Under the pieces are notes generated by a model. The model had not been told where the DNA came from, ran no database searches, and was given only the letters and a program-made list of their open reading frames with translations. A DNA stretch of 5,120 nt. Source: Oscillospiraceae bacterium (GTDB lineage Bacteria > Bacillota > Clostridia > Oscillospirales > Butyricicoccaceae). The translations under genes and the position numbers were made by a program. Where the stretch lies: assembly GCA_902797555.1 (NCBI GenBank), contig CADBTM010000048.1, positions 1-5,120 of the forward strand, read 5' to 3'. This document shows, in pieces, positions 1-5,120 of the stretch. Positions within the stretch are counted from its first letter, which is position 1, and the number at the start of each line of letters is the position of its first letter.

Positions 1-609
1 GATGGCCTGGCGGATCCACCAGGTGGCGTAGGTGGAGAACTTGTAGCCCTTGGTGTGGTCGAACTTCTCCACCGCCTTGATCAGGCCCAGGTTGCCCTCC
101 TGGATGAGATCGAGGAACTGCATGCCGCGGCCCACATAGCGCTTTGCTATGGAGACCACCAGACGGAGGTTGGCCTCGGCCAGGCGCTTTTTGGCGGTCT
201 CGTCGCCCTCCAGCATCTTCTTGGCCAGCTCGATCTCCTCCTCCGGAGTGAGCAGATCCACCTTGCCGATCTCCTTCAGATACATGCGCACCGGGTCGTC
301 GATGGCAAGTCCGTCGGCCATGGCGAAGGTCTCGTTGATCTCGTCCTCGGTGACCTCCTCCACGTCGTCAAAATGCTCGTCATCCAGGGCAGGAAGATCG
401 TCGATCATATCCTCCTCGTCCATGGCGATCTCCACGCCCATCTTGTCGAGAGCGGCGTAGAACTTGTCCTGCTGATCGGCATCCAGCTCCAGCTCGTCGA
501 TGGCGTTGTTGATCTCCTTCATGGTGATCTTGCCGTTTTTCTTTCCGAACTCCAGCAGCTCGTGCAGCACCTGCTGCTTGTTGGGGGCTTTGTTTTCCTG
601 ATCTGCCAC
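1..609 (-). CDS. rpoD: Primary (housekeeping) sigma factor RpoD/SigA, N-terminal part, runs off the window
   Basis: This is the sigma-70 subunit that directs RNA polymerase to housekeeping promoters. Only the first 203 codons, counted from the GTG at 609, are present. The frame is still open at base 1, so regions 2.4 to 4 lie outside the window. Visible parts in order: a region 1.1-like helical N-terminus, an acidic linker (about residues 66-90, rich in D and E), region 1.2 starting near residue 103 (IDDPVRMYLKEIG), then regions 2.1-2.3 from about residue 145 (EANLRLVVSIAKRYVGRG). The last residues visible are FSTYATWWIRQAI, the promoter-melting signature of group 1 sigma factors. The full region 1.1 and this motif argue against an alternative sigma factor. 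The gene directly follows dnaG. An ATG at 615 is the alternative start and overlaps the dnaG stop as ATGA, but the ribosome binding site spacing favours the GTG. Identity is very secure; the exact start is not. Confidence 0.97.
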   Translation of the reverse strand, partial: MADQENKAPNKQQVLHELLEFGKKNGKITMKEINNAIDELELDADQQDKFYAALDKMGVEIAMDEEDMIDDLPALDDEHFDDVEEVTEDEINETFAMADGLAIDDPVRMYLKEIGKVDLLTPEEEIELAKKMLEGDETAKKRLAEANLRLVVSIAKRYVGRGMQFLDLIQEGNLGLIKAVEKFDHTKGYKFSTYATWWIRQAI

Positions 610-611
610 GT

Positions 612-2420
612 TCATACCTCCTTGGCTTGCTTGCGCCGAAGGGCGTCCTGCAAAATCGACAGGTCGTCGGGCGAAGCAGTTCTTTTTTTATATTGATTGT
701 TTATTGTATCGATATAGGTCATCAGCTCGCTGTGATCCGTCCGGCTTTTCACCGGGGAAGAAAGGATCTGGGAGAGCCACGCCGCCTCGTTTGGCTCCAG
801 TCCGGAAAGCGCCGTGGCGGAATTGACCGCAAGGCCTTCGTTCTGCCGCTCCAGCGCTTTGGAAAAAACTCTGCCCAAAAAAGCGGAGGAAAAGGCCTCG
901 GGCGAGATGCGGTCTGCCGCATAGGCAAGCAGCTCCTCATCCCCCAGGACGGCAGAAATCAGCTGCTCCTCTGCGGCGGCAGAGGCGGGATCGGTGGCGC
1001 GGAGGGTATAATCCCGGGGCTGGTGCAGGCGGACAGGCTGCAGTGCATCCTGCTGGAGCTGCTTTTCCTGCCGTTTGGCTCGATTGCTTCTCGCCCGGCT
1101 TGCCTCGTGGAGCACGCTTTCTGCCGAGACGCCCGCCTGCTCGGCCGCAGTGCGGGCATAGATCTCCCGCTCCACCGCCGAAGGGATGGTAGCCACATAG
1201 TCCACCGTCTCCTTGAGGTAGGCGATGCGCTGACGGTCGTCGGTCAGGTCGGAATACTTCTGCCGGATCTCGCCCATGCGATACTGTCCGTCGGTCTGGG
1301 GCTTGTCCAGCAGTGTGCGAAAGGCGTCGGCGCCGCTGAGACGGATGAAGTCGTCGGGATCCACCTTTGCCGGGGTGCCGTCGTCGTTGTAGATGATCTT
1401 TCCCATGGCGTCCCGCCGGGGCGGAAGACGGAGCACCCGCACGGCAAGGCCGTTGTTCTTGAGAATGTCGATGGCCTTTTCGGTGGCCTTTTGTCCGGCG
1501 GCATCGGCGTCATAACAGATGACCACCTCGCCGGTGTATTTGCTCAGCAGACGCGCCTGGTCGGCGGTAAAGGCCGTCCCGCAGGAGGCCACCGCACTGT
1601 CAAAGCCCGCCTGATGCAGGGCGATCACGTCCACATTGCCCTCGCACAGGATAAATTTGGTGGCCTTGGTTTTTTTTGCGAGGTTGAGGGCGTAGAGGGT
1701 GCGGCTTTTGCTGTAGACCGGGGTGTCCGGGCTGTTGACATATTTGCGTCCGTCCCCGTCTCCGTGGAGGATCCGCCCGCCAAAGGCCACAACATCGCCC
1801 CGGATGTCGATGATGGGAAACATGATCCGATCCCGGAAAAAGCAGTACAGATTGCCCTTTTTCCCCCGTGCGGCCAGACGTGCGGTCTCCAGTTCCTGGT
1901 CGGTATACCCCTTTGCCCGCATGGCGCGGATCAGGCCGTCCCAGCTCTCGTCGGCATAGCCCAAGCCAAAGCGCACGGCGGTCTGGACGGAAATATTGCG
2001 CTTTTGCAGATAGGCGCGGGCTTCCCCGCCGCCCTCTCCCGTGAGGGTGTCGTAATAATATCGGGCAGCATCCTTGTTGAGCGCCAGAAGACGCTGGCGC
2101 AGCATGCGGCTCTTCCCGTCGTTTTCTTCCTGCGGCATCTCCATGCCCGCCATGTCGGCCAGCTTGCGCACGGCGTCGATATAGGGCAGGTTCTCGATCT
2201 TCATCATGAAATGGACGGCGTTTCCGCCCTCGCCGCAGCCAAAGCATTTGAAAAACTGCTTGTCCTGCTCTACGTGAAAGGAGGGTGTTTTTTCATGGTG
2301 GAAGGGACAGCAGCCCCAAAAGCTCCCGCCCTTTTTCTTCAGCGGGACATAGCGGTTCACCAGATCCACCAGATCGGTGCGGGCAAGCAGCTCGTCGAGA
2401 AATTGCTGTGGCAGCGCCAT
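612..2420 (-). CDS. dnaG: DNA primase DnaG
   Basis: DnaG makes the short RNA primers for lagging-strand synthesis at the replication fork and works with the replicative helicase. The 602-residue protein has the full bacterial layout and normal length. The N-terminal CHC2 zinc finger has ligands C38, H41, C59 and C62 (CPFH, then CFGC). The RNA polymerase core carries the basic motif FRDRIMFPIIDIRGDVVAFGG (195-215). The TOPRIM fold has catalytic E260 (CEGNVDV) and D304/D306 (CYDADAAG), followed by the DPDD motif at 354-357. The C-terminal region, from about 484, fits the helicase-binding domain and is the least conserved part. The usual EGYMD motif reads EGNVD here, and about 14-17 extra residues lie before DPDD. 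The start ATG at 2420 has an AAAGGAGG site with a 7-base spacer from GGAGG. The gene follows dgt by 34 bases and ends in TGA at 614-612, overlapping or abutting the rpoD start, so it is probably cotranscribed with both. Confidence 0.98.
   Translation of the reverse strand: MALPQQFLDELLARTDLVDLVNRYVPLKKKGGSFWGCCPFHHEKTPSFHVEQDKQFFKCFGCGEGGNAVHFMMKIENLPYIDAVRKLADMAGMEMPQEENDGKSRMLRQRLLALNKDAARYYYDTLTGEGGGEARAYLQKRNISVQTAVRFGLGYADESWDGLIRAMRAKGYTDQELETARLAARGKKGNLYCFFRDRIMFPIIDIRGDVVAFGGRILHGDGDGRKYVNSPDTPVYSKSRTLYALNLAKKTKATKFILCEGNVDVIALHQAGFDSAVASCGTAFTADQARLLSKYTGEVVICYDADAAGQKATEKAIDILKNNGLAVRVLRLPPRRDAMGKIIYNDDGTPAKVDPDDFIRLSGADAFRTLLDKPQTDGQYRMGEIRQKYSDLTDDRQRIAYLKETVDYVATIPSAVEREIYARTAAEQAGVSAESVLHEASRARSNRAKRQEKQLQQDALQPVRLHQPRDYTLRATDPASAAAEEQLISAVLGDEELLAYAADRISPEAFSSAFLGRVFSKALERQNEGLAVNSATALSGLEPNEAAWLSQILSSPVKSRTDHSELMTYIDTINNQYKKRTASPDDLSILQDALRRKQAKEV
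617..623 (-). promoter_or_regulatory. Ribosome binding site of rpoD, inside the end of dnaG
   Basis: On the minus strand AAGGAGG (623-617) is followed by TATGAACGTG. The spacer to the ATG at 615 is only 1 base, too short for normal initiation. The spacer to the in-frame GTG at 609 is 7 bases, the same as for dnaG and for the YigZ gene in this window. This favours GTG as the main rpoD start. The site lies within the last codons of dnaG, so translation of the two genes is likely coupled. Confidence 0.8.
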
Positions 2421-2454
2421 GAAAACACCTCCTTTCCAGATGAAGCGTTATAAA

Positions 2455-3459
2455 TCAATACTTGTTCCAGCTCTTGGGAACGACCAGCGATTCAAACAGA
2501 TTGACGGCGTAACGGTCGGTCATACCGGCGATATAGTCGCAGACGGCGGTCTCGGTTCCATCCCGGTCGGCGATGATGAGATATTCCCCGGGCATGGCGT
2601 CGGGATGGGCGAAAAAGTGCCGGAACAGGTATTGCACGATATCCTCGCACTTGCCCTCCTCGCTTTTTGCCACCGGGTTTTTGTAGACGTATTCGTACAT
2701 AAAGTCCCGCAGCCCCGCAAACAAAGCGGCTGTCTTGTCGTCCATGCCGATCTCGCCGGTGGTCAGACCGTACTCCACCACGGCGGCCACCAGATTGCCG
2801 ATGCGGCGGGAATGGGTGGCGCCGAGCTCCAGCTTGATGCCGAAGGGAATGTCGTCCTCGGTGAGCACACCGGCGCGCACGGCGTCGTCGATATCATGGT
2901 TGACGTAGGCGATCCGGTCGGCAAAGTGGACAATGCGGCCCTCCTTGGTGTCGGCCCGCTTGTCCCCCGTGTGACAGACGATGCCGTCCATCACCTCCCG
3001 GGTCAGATTGAGCCCCCTTCCGTCCCTCTCCAGCAGACGCACCACCCGAAGGCTTTGCTCGTTGTGCCGGAAGGGATGGCCGCAGACTGCGGTGAGCGCC
3101 CGCTCTCCGGCATGGCCGAAGGGGGTGTGCCCCAGATCGTGCCCCAGGGCGATGGCCTCGGTGAGATCCTCATTGAGGGAAAGCCCCCGGGCGATGGTGC
3201 GGGAGATCTGCGCAACCTCCAGCGTGTGGGTGAGACGGGTGCGGTAATGATCCCCCTCCGGGGACAGAAAGACCTGCGTCTTGTGCTTGAGCCTGCGAAA
3301 GCTCTTGCTGTGGATGATCCGATCCCGGTCCCGCATAAAGCAGGTGCGCATGGGATCGGGCGCTTCCTCCCGCTCTCTGCCCAGGCTGCAGGCGGAGAGG
3401 GTCGCACCCGGCGCAAGGGTATTCCGTTCGATCTCTTCCAAGCGTTCCCGCACTGTCAT
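2455..3459 (-). CDS. dgt: dGTPase-like HD-domain triphosphohydrolase
   Basis: This protein belongs to the deoxyguanosinetriphosphate triphosphohydrolase (Dgt) family, metal-dependent HD-superfamily enzymes that split dNTPs into deoxynucleoside and triphosphate and so adjust nucleotide pools. In the 334 residues the metal-binding signature is complete: H78 (RLTHTLEVAQ), H107-D108 (GHDLGHTPFGH, with H111 and H116), and D181 (FADRIAYVNHD). The N-terminal FRRLKHKTQVF segment (54-64) and the C-terminal NLFESLVVPKSW are also typical. The length suits the shorter Gram-positive form rather than the longer E. coli Dgt. Substrate preference cannot be read from sequence, and many relatives act on several dNTPs. 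The start is ATG at 3459, with GAGGTGA (3472-3466) as ribosome binding site. An in-frame TGA just upstream rules out a longer protein. It stops at TGA 2457-2455, 34 bases before dnaG, and probably opens the dnaG-rpoD transcript. Confidence 0.95.
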   Translation of the reverse strand: MTVRERLEEIERNTLAPGATLSACSLGREREEAPDPMRTCFMRDRDRIIHSKSFRRLKHKTQVFLSPEGDHYRTRLTHTLEVAQISRTIARGLSLNEDLTEAIALGHDLGHTPFGHAGERALTAVCGHPFRHNEQSLRVVRLLERDGRGLNLTREVMDGIVCHTGDKRADTKEGRIVHFADRIAYVNHDIDDAVRAGVLTEDDIPFGIKLELGATHSRRIGNLVAAVVEYGLTTGEIGMDDKTAALFAGLRDFMYEYVYKNPVAKSEEGKCEDIVQYLFRHFFAHPDAMPGEYLIIADRDGTETAVCDYIAGMTDRYAVNLFESLVVPKSWNKY

Positions 3460-3487
3460 GGATTCTCACCTCATAATGCAAATACGC

Positions 3488-3527
3488 AAAAAACCGGTTT
3501 TTCCTCTTTTTTTGAGAAAAAAACCGG
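3488..3527 (-). terminator. Rho-independent terminator between the YigZ-family gene and dgt
   Basis: Read on the minus strand, CCGGTTTTTTTCTC (3527-3514), a loop of seven A (3513-3507) and GAGGAAAAACCGG (3506-3494) form a hairpin. The stem is CCGG-UUUUU over AAAAA-CCGG, then a G-U pair, one bulged U, and CUC over GAG. A run of six T follows directly (3493-3488). On the plus strand the hairpin is followed by AAAAC rather than T, so it points along the minus strand only. It starts 26 bases after the YigZ-family stop codon and ends 28 bases before the dgt ATG. Confidence 0.88.
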
Positions 3528-3553
3528 AAAACTTTTTGAATTGCGTTCTGGAA

Positions 3554-4177
3554 TCACAGTTTTTTTGCAAAGAGCTCCTCTCCCAGCTCGTCGGGGCGAA
3601 GCTTGCCCCCGGTGAGGTCGGTGAGCTGAGCGGTAAAGCGCGCCTGCTGCTCCTTGGGAAGATACAGAGTCATGGTCACCTGGTCGGAAAAGGCGGTCTC
3701 CCCTTCCTCCGCCTCGAACAGAGGCAGCTGCCGCCGCATCTGATCGAGAAGCCCATAGGGGCAAACAAGCCGCAGCTTTGCATAGGGCTGCATCATGGCC
3801 TGGCCCGCGGCGTCCAGAGCCAGCTTGCAGGTGTGGCTGTAAGCCCGCACCAGACCTCCCGCACCCAGCAGCGTTCCGCCGAAATAGCGGGTGGTGACGC
3901 ACATCACGTCAAAGACCTGCTCTTTTTTGAGCACGTCCAGCGTGGGCATACCGGAGGTGCCCTGCGGCTCGCCGTCATCGGAAAACCGCATCACTCCGTT
4001 CTGCAGGATATAGGCATACACATTGTGGGAGGCGTCCCAATACTTTTTGCGCACGGCGGCGAGGATCTCCTGCGCCTGCTCGGCCGTATGGATCTTGTAA
4101 ATATGGCCGATAAAGCGGGAACGCTTTTCCACATATTCGGCCTCGGCCTCCTGGTAGGGCACCTTAAAAGGCTTCAT
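3554..4177 (-). CDS. YigZ/IMPACT family protein (UPF0029 plus DUF1949)
   Basis: This 207-residue protein matches the bacterial YigZ/YvyE family, related to eukaryotic IMPACT, a translation-control protein. The biochemical role in bacteria is not firmly established. The N-terminal UPF0029 domain (about 10-125) shows KRSRFIGH (18-25), DASHNVYAY (48-56), SDDGEPQGTSGMP (66-78) and TRYFGGTLLGAGGLVRAYS (96-114), all family hallmarks. A smaller C-terminal domain (about 135-200) fits DUF1949. The length is normal. The ATG at 4177 is chosen because it has an AAAGGAGG site with a 7-base spacer and because the family begins there. The frame stays open upstream to 4609, but only as a shadow of hflX. It overlaps the end of hflX by 14 bases, so the two are likely cotranscribed and coupled. 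A terminator follows its TGA stop. I expect a soluble cytoplasmic protein, as no signal peptide or membrane segment is visible. Confidence 0.94.
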   Translation of the reverse strand: MKPFKVPYQEAEAEYVEKRSRFIGHIYKIHTAEQAQEILAAVRKKYWDASHNVYAYILQNGVMRFSDDGEPQGTSGMPTLDVLKKEQVFDVMCVTTRYFGGTLLGAGGLVRAYSHTCKLALDAAGQAMMQPYAKLRLVCPYGLLDQMRRQLPLFEAEEGETAFSDQVTMTLYLPKEQQARFTAQLTDLTGGKLRPDELGEELFAKKL

Positions 4178-5120
4178 CCTTCGGCCTCCTTTGCTCCTCG
4201 GGGAGATAGGCCTGCAGACGGCCATACGCCCGCTCATCCACCACCGCCTCGATCTCGATGCCCTCGGGGACGTATTCCGCCCGCTGCACGTTGGCATCCC
4301 GATAGAGATAGTCCAGAATCTGCGCGTCGGAATAGGGCAGCACGAAATGCACCTTGTGCATCCCCTGCCCCAGCACCTGACAGATCTGGTTGACCAGCTG
4401 TTCCAGCCCCAGCCCCTTGAGAGCGGAGCAATAAAGGGCGTCGGTCTGACGGGGAAGCTCATCCTCCCGCAGACGATCCGCTTTGTTGAACACCATGATG
4501 CGGGGCGTTTGCCCGGCGCCCAGCTGTTCGGCCAGCTGTTCCACCACCCGCGCCTGCTCCCGCCACTGCTCGTCGCTGGCGTCCACCACGTGCACAAGCA
4601 CGTCGGCATAGGTCAGCTCCTCCAGCGTGGAGCGGAAGGCGTCGATGAGATGATGGGGCAGCTTGCGGATAAAGCCAACCGTATCAGACAGCAGGATATC
4701 CCCCACCTGCTGGGTGTGAAGCACCCGGGTGGTGGGATCGAGAGTGTCAAACAGACGGTCGGCAGCGTGAACGCCCGCCCCGGTGAGGGCGTTGAGCAGC
4801 GTGGATTTTCCCGCGTTGGTATAGCCCACGATGGAGACGAGAGGAATCTCATTTTTCTCCCGCTTGCTGCGCTGGGTGGCGCGGACACACTGCAGATCCC
4901 GGATCTCCCCCTCCAGCCGCTGGATCTTGCGGCGGATGTGGCGGCGGTCGGTCTCCAGCTGGGTCTCGCCGGGGCCGCGGGTTCCGATGGGGCTGGAGCC
5001 GCCGGAGGCCGTCTGGCGCACCAGATGGGTCCACATACCGGTCAGCCGGGGCAGCAGATACTGATACTGCGCCAGCTCCACCTGAAGCTTGCCCTCCGCC
5101 GTCCGCGCCCGGTCGGCGAA
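4164..5120 (-). CDS. hflX: GTPase HflX, lacking its N-terminus at the window edge
   Basis: HflX is a ribosome-associated GTPase that binds the large subunit and can split or rescue stalled ribosomes under stress such as heat. The window holds the last 318 residues. About 100 or more N-terminal residues of the usual 400-plus lie beyond base 5120. Numbering visible residues from the edge: the coiled linker begins FADRARTAEGKLQVELAQ, followed by the glycine-rich SGGSSPIGTRGPGETQLETD (39-58), which is diagnostic for HflX. The G domain follows with G1 GYTNAGKST (99-107), G2 DPTTR (128-132), G3 DTVGF (146-150), G4 NKAD (212-215) and G5 CSA (231-233). A short C-terminal domain follows from about 255. 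All GTP-binding motifs are intact. A GTG at 5081 is not the start, because the residues before it continue the conserved family sequence. The stop is TAA at 4166-4164, 14 bases inside the next gene. Confidence 0.97.
   Translation of the reverse strand, partial: FADRARTAEGKLQVELAQYQYLLPRLTGMWTHLVRQTASGGSSPIGTRGPGETQLETDRRHIRRKIQRLEGEIRDLQCVRATQRSKREKNEIPLVSIVGYTNAGKSTLLNALTGAGVHAADRLFDTLDPTTRVLHTQQVGDILLSDTVGFIRKLPHHLIDAFRSTLEELTYADVLVHVVDASDEQWREQARVVEQLAEQLGAGQTPRIMVFNKADRLREDELPRQTDALYCSALKGLGLEQLVNQICQVLGQGMHKVHFVLPYSDAQILDYLYRDANVQRAEYVPEGIEIEAVVDERAYGRLQAYLPEEQRRPKDEAF
4185..4192 (-). promoter_or_regulatory. Ribosome binding site of the YigZ-family gene, inside hflX
   Basis: On the minus strand AAAGGAGG (4192-4185) is followed by a 7-base spacer and the ATG at 4177. 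It lies within the last codons of hflX. It fixes the start at 4177 although the same frame is open for more than 400 further bases upstream. Confidence 0.85.

Noticed and set aside
55..696. Plus-strand frame opposite rpoD, rich in L, V and H
   Set aside because: The minus strand encodes unmistakable sigma-70 regions 1.2 and 2. The plus-strand frame is a shadow.
627..2453. A 608-codon open frame on the plus strand, antisense to all of dnaG
   Set aside because: It mirrors dnaG almost end to end, as is common opposite GC-rich genes with biased third positions. Its translation shows no recognisable domain, while the minus strand encodes a complete primase.
2421..2454. Possible promoter or terminator in the dgt-dnaG gap
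   Set aside because: The 34 bases hold the dnaG ribosome binding site. I see no hairpin with a T tail and no room for a full promoter.
3466..3474. Two-codon frame ATG-AGG-TGA overlapping the dgt ribosome binding site
   Set aside because: It has no ribosome binding site of its own, and AGGTGA is explained by the dgt Shine-Dalgarno sequence. Its only use is to show that dgt cannot start further upstream in frame.
3473..3478. CATTAT as a -10 box for a dgt promoter
   Set aside because: It matches only four of six consensus bases, has no -35 box at the right distance, and would start transcription inside the ribosome binding site.
2377..3615. A 412-codon plus-strand frame opposite dgt and the terminator
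   Set aside because: It runs through the terminator hairpin and is antisense to a clearly conserved dGTPase-like gene. The translation is low in recognisable motifs.
4178..4609. Possible N-terminal extension of the YigZ-family gene up to 4609
   Set aside because: The extension lies wholly inside hflX in another frame and has arginine/serine-rich, unconserved sequence. The ATG at 4177 has an ideal ribosome binding site and matches the family N-terminus.
5079..5081. GTG as start codon of hflX
   Set aside because: The frame continues upstream to the window edge with FADRARTAEGKLQ, which is conserved HflX sequence, so the gene begins outside the window.

Overview
The window is a compact, GC-rich (judged by eye) stretch of bacterial core chromosome with every gene on the minus strand. 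Strong AAGGAGG-type ribosome binding sites, an intrinsic terminator, and the order dGTPase-like gene, primase, primary sigma factor point to a Bacillota member of class Clostridia. The GC richness and the style of the primase suggest an Oscillospiraceae/Ruminococcaceae-like gut anaerobe. That placement is an inference from gene order and protein style, not from a search.

In transcription order (high to low coordinates): the 3' three quarters of hflX (5120-4164, 5' end outside the window); a YigZ/IMPACT-family gene overlapping it by 14 bases (4177-3554); a rho-independent terminator (3527-3488); a dGTPase-like HD-domain gene (3459-2455); dnaG primase (2420-612); and the first third of rpoD/sigA (from 609 or 615 down to the window edge). 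Gaps are tiny: 94 bases between the YigZ gene and dgt, 34 between dgt and dnaG, and an overlap or 2-base gap between dnaG and rpoD. No stretch over 300 bases lacks a gene.

Functionally there are two blocks. hflX and the YigZ gene form a translationally coupled pair, with HflX acting on stalled or stressed ribosomes and the IMPACT relative possibly in translation control. The terminator ends this block. dgt-dnaG-rpoD is a Clostridial form of the macromolecular synthesis operon, placing nucleotide pool control, replication priming and housekeeping transcription on one message. The terminator lies so close to dgt that I see no room for a separate promoter after it. It may therefore act as a leaky terminator or attenuator, as the terminator between rpsU and dnaG does in E. 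coli.

I found no mobile element, CRISPR array, tRNA, rRNA, riboswitch or clearly novel system. The points worth a second look are the rpoD start choice, the terminator placement, and an insertion in the DnaG TOPRIM region.
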